Positions 1 through 10,428 of a DNA stretch of 54,679 nucleotides are shown in pieces; the first letter of the stretch is position 1, and each line of letters opens with the position of its first letter. The stretch is from Sedimenticola sp. (GTDB lineage: Bacteria > Pseudomonadota > Gammaproteobacteria > Chromatiales > Chromatiaceae): the NCBI GenBank assembly GCA_026989135.1, contig JALSJZ010000114.1, forward strand, positions 1 through 54,679. The letters are read 5' to 3'. Both the position numbers and the translations under genes were made by a program. The notes below the pieces were generated by a model that ran no database searches, had not been told where the DNA came from, and saw nothing but the letters and a program-made list of their open reading frames with translations.

Positions 1-659
<659 letters not shown>

Positions 660-704
660 TCAAGGCTAACGATTAAATACTAATACAATGCCCCGGAATA
701 TCAA

Positions 705-732
705 TTGAATCACGGAGTTTGCGGGGTATACT
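705..732 (+). promoter_or_regulatory. Putative sigma-70 promoter of the stress protein gene
   Basis: TTGAAT at 705-710 and TATACT at 727-732 are separated by 16 bases, close to the sigma-70 consensus, and lie about 50 bases upstream of the universal stress protein start. Pattern match only. Confidence 0.45.
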
Positions 733-781
733 TAATCTTTATTTTTCCACCGCTGACAGCGGTATTGCAGGAGAGTCAAGA

Positions 782-1225
782 ATGGAAGGTTACCGCAATA
801 TTCTATGCGCAACTGATTTTTCTCCATGCAGCGAGACTGCGCTCAAGCGCGCATCAAGTCTGGCCAAAACCTACAATGCCCAGCTGACCCTGCTGCATGT
901 GGTGGAGCATTTTCCAGAGGATCGCTCGAATGAGGAGATTGCCCCGGAATACACCGACCCGGCTCATTACCGCATGAGTCGCGCGCGCGAGCAATTGGCC
1001 GCGCAGGCTGCGCGTTTGGGTGATGCCGATATTGCCCAGGAGGTGCTGGTCAGCGAACATGCCGCCAAGTATGGGATCGCCCGCTTCGCCGGGGAGCAGC
1101 AGATAGATCTGATCGTGGTGGCCTGTCATGGCTGGCATGGTATAGATGCCTTGCTGGGTTCTACTGCGAATGGTGTATTGCATAAGGCATCCTGTGACGT
1201 ACTGGCGGTGTATGCCACCAAATGA
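782..1225 (+). CDS. Universal stress protein, UspA family
   Basis: A 147-residue single-domain UspA-type protein. It opens with the first-strand motif YRNILCATDFS and ends with ACHGWHGIDALLGSTANGVL, the C-terminal nucleotide-loop region with a short G-x-x-G to GST spacing, then LAVYATK. Such cytoplasmic alpha/beta proteins dimerise and help survival under starvation, redox or energy stress. The ATG at 782 is chosen over one at 719 because AGGAG (about 769-773) lies 8 bases upstream and the domain begins at once after it. It precedes hppA on the same strand with a 45-base gap, so co-transcription with the pyrophosphatase, an energy-stress enzyme, is plausible. Confidence 0.93.
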   Translation: MEGYRNILCATDFSPCSETALKRASSLAKTYNAQLTLLHVVEHFPEDRSNEEIAPEYTDPAHYRMSRAREQLAAQAARLGDADIAQEVLVSEHAAKYGIARFAGEQQIDLIVVACHGWHGIDALLGSTANGVLHKASCDVLAVYATK

Positions 1226-1270
1226 GCCGTATCAAGACGCCTGCGCTCCAAATAGTCTGAGTTCAACGCT

Positions 1271-3271
1271 ATGGAAGCCACATGGGCTCCTCCACTTTTC
1301 GGCCTTGCGGGATTGGTGATTGCCTGGCTGCTCTTCCTGTCGATCCGGCGGCAGCCGGTAGGGCACAGCAAGGCTAGCGAGATAGCCGAGGCCATCCATT
1401 CAGGGGCCATGGTCTTCATGCGCCAGGAGTACGCCTATCTGGCGCTGTTTGTGGCGGCGGTGTTTGCCGTACTCTTCCTCTTACTCGGCTGGCAGACGGC
1501 GCTGGCGTTTCTGTTGGGTGCCCTCTGCTCAGCTTCAGCGGGTTTCATCGGCATCTTTACGGCGACAAGGGCCAATCTGCGCACGGCCCTTGCCGCACAT
1601 GATCGAGGCGCCTCGGCGGCGCTGGCAGTAGCATTCGCCAGTGGATCTGTGATGGGTATCGCCGTCGCCTCTCTGGGGCTGCTGGGGCTGGGTCTGCTCT
1701 ACCTCATGCTGGGTGCTGATCCAGTGTCTTTACGGGTGTTGAATGGCTTCGGCATGGGTGCCTCCTCAGTGGCGCTGTTCGCGCGTGTCGGCGGTGGTAT
1801 CTACACCAAGACCGCTGATGTCGGCGCTGATCTGGTGGGGAAGATCGAAGAGGGTATCCCTGAGGATGATCCACGTAACCCCGGCGTCATCGCCGACAAT
1901 GTGGGCGATAACGTGGGCGATGTGGCGGGTATGGGGGCCGATATTTTCGAGTCCTATTGTGGCGCCATCATCGCCGGTATCGCGATCGCCTCCACCATGG
2001 GCGTGGTGGCTGCCGATGCATTGGGTGGTCGGTCGGCGCTGCTGTTTCTCCCGTTGGCTCTCTCATCCGGTGGGCTGCTGGCCTCTCTCCTGGGCATTGT
2101 AATAGTGCGCCTGCTCAGCCGCAGCTCCCCCGAAGTGGCGCTGCGGCTGGGGCTGATCAGCGCCAGTGCGCTCTCTGTCGCAGCGGCCTGGCTGCTGGTC
2201 GGCTGGCTCTCAATCGACACTGCCCTCTGGTGGGCGGCGGTGGCAGGAACTGTCGGCGGAATCATCATCGGGCTGGCCACCGAGTTCTTCACCAATGGTG
2301 CCCCTGTGCGCCGCATCGCGCGTGCCGGCAAAACAGGCCCGGCCACGGTTATCATCACCGGTCTGGCTGTCGGGATGCAGTCGATGACCGTGCCGCTGCT
2401 CACTCTGGGTGCCATCATCTACATAGCGACTCAATTGGCCGGGCTTTACGGTGTGGCGCTGGCGGCGGTGAGCATGCTCTCCACTGTGGGTATGGTTATG
2501 GCTGTCGATGCCTATGGCCCGGTAGCTGATAATGCCGGTGGTATCGCGGAGATGGCCGGGCTGGGTGAAGAGACGCGAGCCATCACGGATACCCTGGACG
2601 AGCTGGGCAACACCACGGCCGCCATCGGCAAGGGTTTCGCCATTGGCGCGGCTACGCTTACCGCACTGGCGATGATCAGCGCCTATGTGCAGACAGTCGG
2701 CCTGCACATCCCGGACTTTGATCTGCACATCACAGAGCCGCAGGTGCTGATCGGGCTGTTCGTCGGTGGGCTGCTGCCGTTCCTGTTCAGCGCCATGACC
2801 ATGACCGCCGTCGGCGAGGCCGCCTCGGAGGTGGTGGAGGAGATTCGACGCCAGTTCCGCGACATCCCGGGTCTGCGCGAGGGCCGGGCGAAACCCGACA
2901 ATGCGCGCTGTATGACCATCGCGACCAATGCGGCTCTGAGACGCATGGTGGGTCCGGGTCTGATGGCCGTCATCGTGCCACCAGTGGTCGGGTTTGGTAT
3001 CGGGGCGCATGCGCTGGGTGGAATGCTGGGCGGTGCGCTGCTGAGCGGTGTGCTGCTCGCCCTGCTGATGGCCAATGCGGGCGGTGCCTGGGACAATGCC
3101 AAGAAATATGTGGAAAAAGGCCATCTGGGCGGTAAGGGGTCTCCCGTGCACAATGCCTGCATTGTGGGTGACACGGTTGGTGATCCTTTTAAAGACACAT
3201 CGGGGCCGTCGCTCAATATCCTGATCAAACTGATGGCAATTGTCAGCCTGGTGATGGCGCCCTATCTGTAG
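1271..3271 (+). CDS. hppA: Membrane-bound ion-pumping pyrophosphatase
   Basis: A 666-residue polytopic protein, normal size for bacterial V-PPases. It hydrolyses pyrophosphate and pumps H+ or Na+ out of the cytoplasm. The pyrophosphate/Mg site is intact: [55 protein letters not shown], and near the C-terminus [14 protein letters not shown] and [17 protein letters not shown]. The diagnostic stretch reads [14 protein letters not shown], with Ala and Gly where K+-independent enzymes carry Lys and Thr, so this belongs to the K+-dependent class, which contains Na+, H+ and dual pumps. The Glu in FESY is placed as in K+-dependent enzymes. In autotrophs it may recover energy from biosynthetic PPi. 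The start has only a weak ribosome site. Confidence 0.97.
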   Translation: MEATWAPPLFGLAGLVIAWLLFLSIRRQPVGHSKASEIAEAIHSGAMVFMRQEYAYLALFVAAVFAVLFLLLGWQTALAFLLGALCSASAGFIGIFTATRANLRTALAAHDRGASAALAVAFASGSVMGIAVASLGLLGLGLLYLMLGADPVSLRVLNGFGMGASSVALFARVGGGIYTKTADVGADLVGKIEEGIPEDDPRNPGVIADNVGDNVGDVAGMGADIFESYCGAIIAGIAIASTMGVVAADALGGRSALLFLPLALSSGGLLASLLGIVIVRLLSRSSPEVALRLGLISASALSVAAAWLLVGWLSIDTALWWAAVAGTVGGIIIGLATEFFTNGAPVRRIARAGKTGPATVIITGLAVGMQSMTVPLLTLGAIIYIATQLAGLYGVALAAVSMLSTVGMVMAVDAYGPVADNAGGIAEMAGLGEETRAITDTLDELGNTTAAIGKGFAIGAATLTALAMISAYVQTVGLHIPDFDLHITEPQVLIGLFVGGLLPFLFSAMTMTAVGEAASEVVEEIRRQFRDIPGLREGRAKPDNARCMTIATNAALRRMVGPGLMAVIVPPVVGFGIGAHALGGMLGGALLSGVLLALLMANAGGAWDNAKKYVEKGHLGGKGSPVHNACIVGDTVGDPFKDTSGPSLNILIKLMAIVSLVMAPYL

Positions 3272-3333
3272 CGCCTTAGTCGCCCTCGTTACGGCTCAAC
3301 TGATTAAAAACAACCATGTTAGAGGAGAGGCGT

Positions 3334-3522
3334 ATGATCCATCTGGAACTGAATGATGAGGAGCGAGAGGTTCTCGCTACAACGCTGGAAAGCTATCTGT
3401 CGAATCTGCGCTATGAGATTTCCGGTGCCGATAGCTCAAAGCCTTCGTTTAGCACGGGCAGAGTGATTTCTCTGTTGTGCAGCCGTGACGCAAAGACCTG
3501 CATGCTCTCTTCCTCACCATGA
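3334..3522 (+). CDS. Small conserved hypothetical protein, probably 3'-truncated
   Basis: The N-terminal 33 residues (MIHLELNDEEREVLATTLES, then YLSNLRYEI) look like a family of small helical bacterial proteins of about 70-80 residues. AGAGGAGAGG at 3321-3330 is a strong ribosome site just before the ATG. From about codon 30 the frame runs into DNA that also encodes the C-terminus of the convergent beta-CASP nuclease, so the last ~30 residues (SSKPSFSTGR onward) are antisense sequence with no family resemblance. A deletion has probably removed the natural 3' end and the intergenic region. The function of the family is not known to me. Confidence 0.5.
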   Translation: MIHLELNDEEREVLATTLESYLSNLRYEISGADSSKPSFSTGRVISLLCSRDAKTCMLSSSP

Positions 3523-4820
3523 ACCAGGAAGGTGCGCTTGACCCCGGATATTTTATTATGCCAGGCGAGCAGCTCCGCCTGACCGGCATGGGCGGAGAAG
3601 CCGTTGATGGTGTGGATGGCTGCACGCACCGGGATCTCTTCGCCGAAGATGCGCACCCGTTTGGCACCATCGACGATGCGCCGCGCCAGGGTGCCTCTTG
3701 CTGCATAGCCGGGGAATATGATGCTGGAGTCCCGTCGCCAGAGGTTGTGCTTCAGATGATGGCGTACCCGGCCGCCGGTACACATGCCCGAACCCGCCAT
3801 GATGACGGCACCGCCGTTGATCTGATTGAGAGCCATGGACTCTGCAGTCTCGCGGGTGAAGTGCAGACCCGGTAGCTGGAAGGGATCCCTCCCCTCTCTG
3901 AACAGCTCGGCCGTTTCAGCGTTGTAGCAGTCGATGTGTCGCTCAAATATCCGGGTGGCGGAGATCGCCATGGGTGAGTCGAGAAACAGCTGCATCGAAC
4001 CGGGCAGGCGGCCTGTGGCTACGCCCTGGCTCAGGAAGTAGAGGATCTCCTGGGCGCGCTCCAGGGCAAAGGTGGGGATGATCACATTGCCGCCACGCTG
4101 GAAGGTCTCGCTGATGGCGGTATAGAGTTCATCGACCGAGGGTTGCAGTGCCTTGTGGTCGCGGTCGCCGTAGGTGGTCTCCATTACCACGATGTCGGCT
4201 TGTGCCGGCGTCACGGGGTCACGCAACAGGGGGCGGCGGTCGTTGCCGATGTCGCCAGAGAAGAGGATGCTGCGCTGTGCTCCAGCCTCTTCCAGTTGCA
4301 GCAGGATGCTGGCCGAACCCAGGATATGGCCGGCATCCAGGAAGGTAACCTGGATGCCGGGTGCCAATGACAGCGGTTCGTCATATTTCACGACACGGCC
4401 GAAATGATCCAGGCAGTTCAGCGCATCCAGCACGCTGTAGAGGGGCTCCACAGTGGCATGACGTTTGCCTCGCCGCTTCGCCTTGCGGGTGCGGTAGCTC
4501 GCCTCCTCCTCTTGCAGATGGGCCGCGTCCAGCAGGATCAACCGTGTCAGCTCCCGGCTGGCGGCGGTGGTTACGACCTCGCCGCAAAAGCCGCGGCTGG
4601 CAAGCAGCGGCAGCCGTCCACAGTGATCCAGGTGGGCGTGGGTCAGCAGTACGAAATCAATATCCGCCGGTTCAAAGCCGAATGACCCGGCATTCTCTTC
4701 ATCCAGCTCACGCCCGCCCTGATAGAGGCCGCAGTCGATGAGGATACGCTGGTCGTTGCATTCGATCAGATGACAGGAGCCGGTTACACCCCGGTCTGCG
4801 CCGTGAAAAGAGAGTCTCAT
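3411..4820 (-). CDS. Metallo-beta-lactamase/beta-CASP nuclease
   Basis: A 469-residue protein of the beta-CASP RNA-processing nuclease type (CPSF-73/YSH1-like, cytoplasmic). Zinc motifs appear in order: HAHLDHCGRLP (motif 2, near residue 60), DAGHILGSASI (motif 3), FSGDIGNDRRP (motif 4), then beta-CASP motifs ETTYGD, SGMCTGGRVRHHL and INGFSAHAGQAEL, and a terminal VHGEEESMQVFA. All ligands appear present, so activity on RNA ends is expected; the substrate is unknown. Its start is 3 bases after the Do-like protease stop, so the two are co-transcribed. Its 3' end overlaps the convergent small ORF, and its last residues (SAPEIS) may come from a deletion junction. Confidence 0.93.
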   Translation of the reverse strand: MRLSFHGADRGVTGSCHLIECNDQRILIDCGLYQGGRELDEENAGSFGFEPADIDFVLLTHAHLDHCGRLPLLASRGFCGEVVTTAASRELTRLILLDAAHLQEEEASYRTRKAKRRGKRHATVEPLYSVLDALNCLDHFGRVVKYDEPLSLAPGIQVTFLDAGHILGSASILLQLEEAGAQRSILFSGDIGNDRRPLLRDPVTPAQADIVVMETTYGDRDHKALQPSVDELYTAISETFQRGGNVIIPTFALERAQEILYFLSQGVATGRLPGSMQLFLDSPMAISATRIFERHIDCYNAETAELFREGRDPFQLPGLHFTRETAESMALNQINGGAVIMAGSGMCTGGRVRHHLKHNLWRRDSSIIFPGYAARGTLARRIVDGAKRVRIFGEEIPVRAAIHTINGFSAHAGQAELLAWHNKISGVKRTFLVHGEEESMQVFASRLHNREITLPVLNEGFELSAPEIS

Positions 4821-4823
4821 GGG

Positions 4824-6323
4824 TTACTCCACTTTGAGTGCTACGAAACGGGAATAACGGCCTTCCCTGATCAACAGCAGTATGGCATCACCTTTTGGAC
4901 TCTTTGCCACGGCTTGCAGGAACTCCTTGGCATTGCGGACGGCTGTGCGGTTTACCTCCTGGATTATTGTGCCGGGGCGGATGCCGGCCATGGCGGCTAC
5001 CGATCCCTGTTTGACCTGAGTGACGACCACCCCCTTGTTATCCTCAAGGTCAAATTGCCGGGCCAGATCGGGTGTCAGGGTCTGAACGGCAAGCCCCAGT
5101 TTCTCCAGGGTCTGGGGTGCGCTGCTGCTGGCCTGCTGCTCCCCTTCCGGCAGTTTGCCGATGGTGACGCTCAGTGTCTGCTGAACCCCCTTGCGCAGTA
5201 TGGTGATCGGTTTGCTGGAGCCGGGTGCGTTAAGAGCCACGCGGTTGCGGAATGGACCAACCCTCTCCACGGGTTTACCATCGAACCTGATAATCACGTC
5301 ACCCTGTTTCAGTCCTGCTTTTTCGGCGGGTGAGTTTTTGGAGACCTCAGCGATCAGCACACCCTTATGGAGATCCAGCCCAAAGGATTTGGCCAGATCG
5401 GGGGTGAGATCCTGGATGATGATACCGAGATAGCCGCGGGTAACGCTGCCGCTCTCGACCAGTTGCTGCTTGATGCTCTTGATCATGTTGATGGGGATGG
5501 CAAAGCCGATGCCCATGTAGCCGCCACTGCGGCTGAAGATGGCGGTGTTCATGCCTACGACCTGGCCATCCAGATCTACCAGCGGGCCACCAGAGTTGCC
5601 GGGGTTGATGGCGGCATCGGTCTGGATGAAGTTTTCGTAATCTGCCAGGCCGACACTGCTGCGCCCCTTGGCGCTGACCACGCCAACGGTCAGGGTGTGC
5701 GAGAGACCAAAGGGGTTGCCAATAGCGACCACCCACTCACCCACTTCAAGGGCATCGGAATCACCCAGGGTCAGCACCGGCAGTCCTTTGGCGTCGATCT
5801 TGATCAGAGCCACGTCTGAGTGTGGATCGGTGCCGATGGTTTTGGCTGTGAACTCACGACCATCCTGAAGTTTGACTGTGATCTTGTCAGCATCGCCCAC
5901 TACGTGGTTGTTGGTCAGGATGTAGCCGTCGGTGGATACGATAAAGCCTGATCCCTGCCCCATGGTATGCCGCCGTGGTGGTGTCTGATGGGGCTGCCCC
6001 TGCTGTCCTGGGAAAGAGGGGCCAAAGAAGCGGCGGAAAAACTCTTCGTCGAAGGGGCTGTTGCCACCGAAGGGTGATGAGAACTCCATCGCTGGCGAGT
6101 TTTGCGTGGCCACCTCCACCTGGATGAATACCACCGCCGGTGAGACCTTTTTGGCGACTGAGGCAAAGGCCTTGCCGGTCTGGCGCAGACTGTCGATGCC
6201 ACTCTCCTGGGCTTGCAGGGGCTGGATGAAGATGGCCAGAACCAGCAGAGATATGACAATCTGGATGACTGTTGTAACGCTGGTTCTGAGTCGGGATTTA
6301 CAAGGATGTGCTGTACTGTGCAT
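4824..6323 (-). CDS. degP: Periplasmic Do-like serine protease with two PDZ domains
   Basis: 499 residues. An N-terminal hydrophobic segment (about residues 17-36) ending PLQAQ is a signal peptide. The trypsin-like domain has the catalytic triad His140 (TNNHVVGDAD), Asp170 (HSDVALIKID) and Ser244 (NPGNSGGPLVD). PDZ1 lies at about 285-380 and PDZ2 at about 400-495. This is the DegP/MucD architecture: periplasmic quality control of unfolded and outer-membrane proteins. AGGAGAG precedes the ATG at 6323. It lies downstream of the P-type ATPase gene and directly upstream of the beta-CASP gene. The symbol denotes the family; MucD is an equally fair name. Confidence 0.95.
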   Translation of the reverse strand: MHSTAHPCKSRLRTSVTTVIQIVISLLVLAIFIQPLQAQESGIDSLRQTGKAFASVAKKVSPAVVFIQVEVATQNSPAMEFSSPFGGNSPFDEEFFRRFFGPSFPGQQGQPHQTPPRRHTMGQGSGFIVSTDGYILTNNHVVGDADKITVKLQDGREFTAKTIGTDPHSDVALIKIDAKGLPVLTLGDSDALEVGEWVVAIGNPFGLSHTLTVGVVSAKGRSSVGLADYENFIQTDAAINPGNSGGPLVDLDGQVVGMNTAIFSRSGGYMGIGFAIPINMIKSIKQQLVESGSVTRGYLGIIIQDLTPDLAKSFGLDLHKGVLIAEVSKNSPAEKAGLKQGDVIIRFDGKPVERVGPFRNRVALNAPGSSKPITILRKGVQQTLSVTIGKLPEGEQQASSSAPQTLEKLGLAVQTLTPDLARQFDLEDNKGVVVTQVKQGSVAAMAGIRPGTIIQEVNRTAVRNAKEFLQAVAKSPKGDAILLLIREGRYSRFVALKVE

Positions 6324-6401
6324 TGGTACTCTCCTTTTGGTTAAGTCGCAGGTGCGTCAGTTGTATAAAAATCAGTGCTGCTGGATCGAAAACTTTCAGC
6401 C

Positions 6402-9005
6402 TCAGGCCAACAGCCCTTTGCTGCGCAGCAGCTTGTAGGTTCCCATTTTTATGGCATCGTTGATCACGAACCAGACCAGGGCATAGCCCCAGATCCACAG
6501 CGCATACTCCCAGCTGATGGCGGTTATAAAGAGGCCGTAGACGGCGATCAGCGTGCCCAGAATCTCGGTGCCAAAGGTGGCGCCAAACAGCAGCGGTGAG
6601 GGCCAGGGTCGTTGCCAGAACCACCCTTCGGCGCGGGTGATATAGAGTGTGCTGTGCCCTGCCACCAGCAGCTTTAAAAACAGCAGTGTCTGTATGACAT
6701 CTTCAGGGAGCCCCTGTTCCTGCAGGATGAAGAAGAGCAGGAAGGAGGAGATCACGCCCGCGATGCCGAGTACGCTGGAGACGGTGAGCAGCTCCTGCAT
6801 CTTCCACTGTACCGGCTTGCGATCCACCCGCGTGTTGTCATAGGCGATGGCCAGGATCGGGATGTCGTTGAGCAGCGCCAGCAGGATGATCATCAGCGCA
6901 GTGATCGGGTAGAAGTCGAACACCACAATGGAGAGGGTCATGAAGAGGATGATGCGGATGGTCTCGGCAATGCGGAAGGTGGCATAGCTCTTCATGCGTT
7001 CAAAGGTGATGCGTGCCTGTTTGATCGCATCGTTGATTACCCCGAGTCCGGGCGCGGTGAGGATGATGTCTGCGGCTGCCCGTGCTGCATCGGTGGCACC
7101 AGAGACGGCGATACCGCAGTCGGCCTTCTTCAGCGCCGGGGCATCGTTGACGCCGTCGCCGGTCATGCCGATGATGTGTCCCGCCTTTTGCAGCGTATCC
7201 ACGATGCGGTATTTATCCTCAGGCACCACCTCGGCGAAGATGTCCACCTCTGTGATCATCTCCACGATGGCCGATTCGTGGGTGTGAATAAACTCCCGAT
7301 CCAGCAGACGAGTGTCGTAGGTGGCCTGCACCATCTCCATCACATCATCGGCAAAATGCTGCGCCTCACGCTGGGAGACCTCACCCTTGAGGCGCCGGTA
7401 GATGGCCGCAGCCAGCGCCGAGGTCAGGGTCAGCATCTCCTGACTGCCACTGCCGGAAAGCTGTCGGGAGCGGATGCTCTCCTGCTCCAGATCCAGCAGG
7501 CGACCGATCTCTTTGGCGATGGCCAGGTTATCCCCGGTGACCATCTTGACCTGTACGCCGTAGTCGATCATCTCGGCAATAACGGCTTTTGAGTCATCGC
7601 GTGGCGGATCATAAAGCGGGAGCAGGCCGATCAGTTCCAGTGGCGCATCCCCTCTTTTGCGCCCCACCGCCAGTGTGCGGTAGCCTTTGGAGGCCAGCAG
7701 ATCCACGGTGGTGCTCAGATTTTGGGCGGCATCGTCGCTGAGTTCGGCCATCTCCATGAGCACCTGTGCCGCCCCTTTGACCGCCAGAAAGGAGTCACCT
7801 TTGTATTCAACCACCGCCTCGGTGCATTTACGCACCGGGTCAAAGGGGACAAAGCTCTTTTGGGTGTAGGCCTGCCAGTTCAGATCCGGCAGCTTCTCAT
7901 CCAGGTAGTGGAAGATGGGCAGCTCGATAGGGTCGTTGTTCTCCAGCTTCGATGCCAGCGCGGCGGTGAGAAACAGCTCCCGCTCATTGAAACCGTCCAG
8001 CACCACCGGGTCAGTGACCTTCATCTCGTTTTTGGTCAGGGTGCCGGTCTTGTCCGAGCAGAAGATGTCGACCCCGGCCAGCTCCTCGATGGCGGTGAGG
8101 CGTGAGACGATGGCCTGACGCCGGGCCAGATTGATCGCCCCCACAGCCATGGTCACGGAGAGCACCGCCGGCAGTGCCACCGGAATGGCTGCCACGGTCA
8201 GCACCAGCGCAAAGCGGGCGATCTCCATCAGCGGCTCATGGCGGAAGAGGGAGACCATGATGATCAGCAGCACCAGGGCGATGGTGATCAGGATCAGGAA
8301 ATTGCCGATCTGGATCACCATCTTCTGGAAGTGGCTGCGCTCCTCCAGGCTGGCCTTGGCCACCAGCGATACCACGCTGGAAAAGTTGGTCTGCATGCCG
8401 GTGTTGACCACCACCGCCAGCATCTCCCCCTGCTTGACGATGGTGTTGGCGTAGGCCACCTCGCCACTCTTCTTGCTGGTGGGCAGGGACTCGCCGGTGA
8501 GGGCCGCCTGGTCGATCAGCAGGTAGTCGCCGCTGAGCAGCTGGAGATCAGCGGGTACGATATCGCCGATCCTGAGCCTGATGATGTCACCGGGTACCAG
8601 TTCGCGGGCGGGAATGGTCTGGAACAGACCTTCGCGCAGTACAATAACCTCGTTGGCCAGATGCTGCTTCAGCGCCTTCAGCGCATTCAGGGCGCGGTGT
8701 TCCTGGAAGAAATCCAGGCCGGCGTTTACCAGCAGCATCACCAGGATGATGAAGAAGTCTTCCCACTTCTGTACCAGGGCCGAGAGCAGAGCGGCAACCT
8801 CGATCATCCACGGGATCGGCCCCCAGAAGCGGCGGAAGATGCGATGCCAGAGCGGCTCCTCCTTCTCTTTGATCTCGTTGTAGCCATGCTGTTCGAGGCG
8901 CTTGCGAACCTCTGCTTCGCTCAACCCCCGTTCGGTATCGCTGCGTAGCGAGCCAATCGTTTCATCAATGGGCTGCCGGGCATAGTCATCGGTTGTCTTT
9001 TTCAT
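6402..9005 (-). CDS. P3A-type plasma-membrane H+-transporting ATPase
   Basis: 867 residues with the full P-type layout: actuator motif TGES (170-173), phosphorylation site CSDKTGTLTKN (Asp318), hinge GMTGDGVNDAPALKKADCG. The TM4 sequence PVALPAVLSVTMAVGA is the H+-ATPase (P3A) type seen in fungi, plants and some prokaryotes, not the PEGL or CPC type. The ALLND sequence in TM6 has the Asp that corresponds to the proton-carrying Asp of plant pumps. Predicted role: ATP-driven proton export for pH homeostasis. AAGGAAG precedes the ATG. In most bacteria F-ATPase does this work, so a P3A pump beside a K+-dependent pyrophosphatase suggests life with pH or energy stress. Confidence 0.95.
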   Translation of the reverse strand: MKKTTDDYARQPIDETIGSLRSDTERGLSEAEVRKRLEQHGYNEIKEKEEPLWHRIFRRFWGPIPWMIEVAALLSALVQKWEDFFIILVMLLVNAGLDFFQEHRALNALKALKQHLANEVIVLREGLFQTIPARELVPGDIIRLRIGDIVPADLQLLSGDYLLIDQAALTGESLPTSKKSGEVAYANTIVKQGEMLAVVVNTGMQTNFSSVVSLVAKASLEERSHFQKMVIQIGNFLILITIALVLLIIMVSLFRHEPLMEIARFALVLTVAAIPVALPAVLSVTMAVGAINLARRQAIVSRLTAIEELAGVDIFCSDKTGTLTKNEMKVTDPVVLDGFNERELFLTAALASKLENNDPIELPIFHYLDEKLPDLNWQAYTQKSFVPFDPVRKCTEAVVEYKGDSFLAVKGAAQVLMEMAELSDDAAQNLSTTVDLLASKGYRTLAVGRKRGDAPLELIGLLPLYDPPRDDSKAVIAEMIDYGVQVKMVTGDNLAIAKEIGRLLDLEQESIRSRQLSGSGSQEMLTLTSALAAAIYRRLKGEVSQREAQHFADDVMEMVQATYDTRLLDREFIHTHESAIVEMITEVDIFAEVVPEDKYRIVDTLQKAGHIIGMTGDGVNDAPALKKADCGIAVSGATDAARAAADIILTAPGLGVINDAIKQARITFERMKSYATFRIAETIRIILFMTLSIVVFDFYPITALMIILLALLNDIPILAIAYDNTRVDRKPVQWKMQELLTVSSVLGIAGVISSFLLFFILQEQGLPEDVIQTLLFLKLLVAGHSTLYITRAEGWFWQRPWPSPLLFGATFGTEILGTLIAVYGLFITAISWEYALWIWGYALVWFVINDAIKMGTYKLLRSKGLLA

Positions 9006-9135
9006 GGGTCTTCCTTAGTGCAATCCGGTATCCGCCTTATCTGAAACAGGGGCGAGCATGTGGCGGTGGTAATCACCCTTCTCATCCTCTCTCTCATACT
9101 TGGTTGTTGGCCAATGAAATACCCAGAACATCCTT

Positions 9136-10428
9136 TTATCTGGTTCTTGGCTTGACCTCTCTTTTGGTTATTTTTTGCAGGGTAATCTCTGTTGTTGCTG
9201 CGATGATGACAAAACCAATAAGGATTACGACCACCTGGTCTGATGCCTGGCTGACGTAGATCAGTGCAAGTATCATGGCCAGCAGGCTCAGTATTGCAGC
9301 AACAGAGACGGCCCAGCGTGATGCGCCGGTCTTAGCGATGATCTTTAGATGCCCGATATGGGTGACTGCATGGATGAACAGAATGGAGATAGAGCCGATG
9401 GCGGCAATCTCGGTCAGGTCAAACAGTAGTGACAGGATGATGATCAGAATGCCGCTAATGACCAATCCCTCCCGGCTGTGTGCGATGGGTTCCCCAAATA
9501 TGCTGGGCAGCTCGCCATCTTTGGCCAGCTGATAGGTCACATTGGTTACCGCATAGAGATTGGCATTGATGGCCGATGCGGTCGCTATTAATGCAGTGAT
9601 GGCCACAACGGTGAAACCTGTCTGCCCAAAGATGGGCAGTGCGGCCTCAGCCAATGCAAAATCTTTGGCTGCAATGACCTTTTCGGTTGGCAGGTTACCA
9701 AAGACCGCAAAAGCTATCGCCACATACAGCACCATGACCAATACAATGGCGGTCATGATGGCTCTTGGCAGGGTCTTGGCGGGGTCCGGCATATCCTCGG
9801 CGGTGTTGGTGATTACCCGGAACCCTTCAAATGCAAAAAAAGTGATCGCGAGGCTAAAGAGTATGTCACTGCCGGGCGGGTAGTGATCTGGGGAGAGCAG
9901 TGCTGGATTCAGGTAGCTGATCCCTGCGATGGAGAGGATGCTGAGTACAATGAATTTAATCGCAACCGTTAACCGCTCCCAAATGGCCACATCCTTTACC
10001 CCCTTGAGATTGATCAGAACAAACAGGATGACAATGCCAATTGAAAAGAGATGGTGCCACAGATGTGAGACGCCATCCGGCATAAAGGTCACAGCATAAT
10101 TGCCAAAGGCTTTGGCAATGAGCGTTAAGGAGACGATGGCGGAAAAGAAGAGCATGATGCTCATGGTGCCGGTAAAAAAACCGATGCCATAGGCCTGTGT
10201 CAGGTACTCGACGATACCGCCTGCGGAGGGAAACCTGGCACCCAGTTTTCCCAATGAGTAACCGCTAAATAGCGCGATGATCCCGCCAATGATGAATGAG
10301 ATGTAGACGGCACTGCCAGAGATGGCGCTGGCTTCGCCAAGCAGTGCAAAGATTCCGGCACCCACCATTGCGCCAATCCCCATCGAGACGGCCGACCAGA
10401 AACCTATCGGTTTTTTTGATTTGTGCAT
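9136..10428 (-). CDS. APC-superfamily amino acid permease
   Basis: A 430-residue protein with about 12 hydrophobic segments and the APC signature GIGAMVGAGIFALLGEAS at the start of TM1. FFAFEGFRVITNTAEDMPDP in TM6 and the following loop is typical of the group. It probably imports an amino acid or related amine with H+ or Na+; the substrate cannot be read from the sequence. It is 130 bases upstream of the H+-ATPase on the same strand, so the pump could energise it. The ribosome site before the ATG is weak. Confidence 0.9.
   Translation of the reverse strand: MHKSKKPIGFWSAVSMGIGAMVGAGIFALLGEASAISGSAVYISFIIGGIIALFSGYSLGKLGARFPSAGGIVEYLTQAYGIGFFTGTMSIMLFFSAIVSLTLIAKAFGNYAVTFMPDGVSHLWHHLFSIGIVILFVLINLKGVKDVAIWERLTVAIKFIVLSILSIAGISYLNPALLSPDHYPPGSDILFSLAITFFAFEGFRVITNTAEDMPDPAKTLPRAIMTAIVLVMVLYVAIAFAVFGNLPTEKVIAAKDFALAEAALPIFGQTGFTVVAITALIATASAINANLYAVTNVTYQLAKDGELPSIFGEPIAHSREGLVISGILIIILSLLFDLTEIAAIGSISILFIHAVTHIGHLKIIAKTGASRWAVSVAAILSLLAMILALIYVSQASDQVVVILIGFVIIAATTEITLQKITKREVKPRTR

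Noticed and set aside
2210-3151. 313-codon open frame antisense to hppA
   Set aside because: High-GC shadow of a strongly conserved gene; composition rich in His, Gln, Arg and Asp, no domain, no ribosome site.
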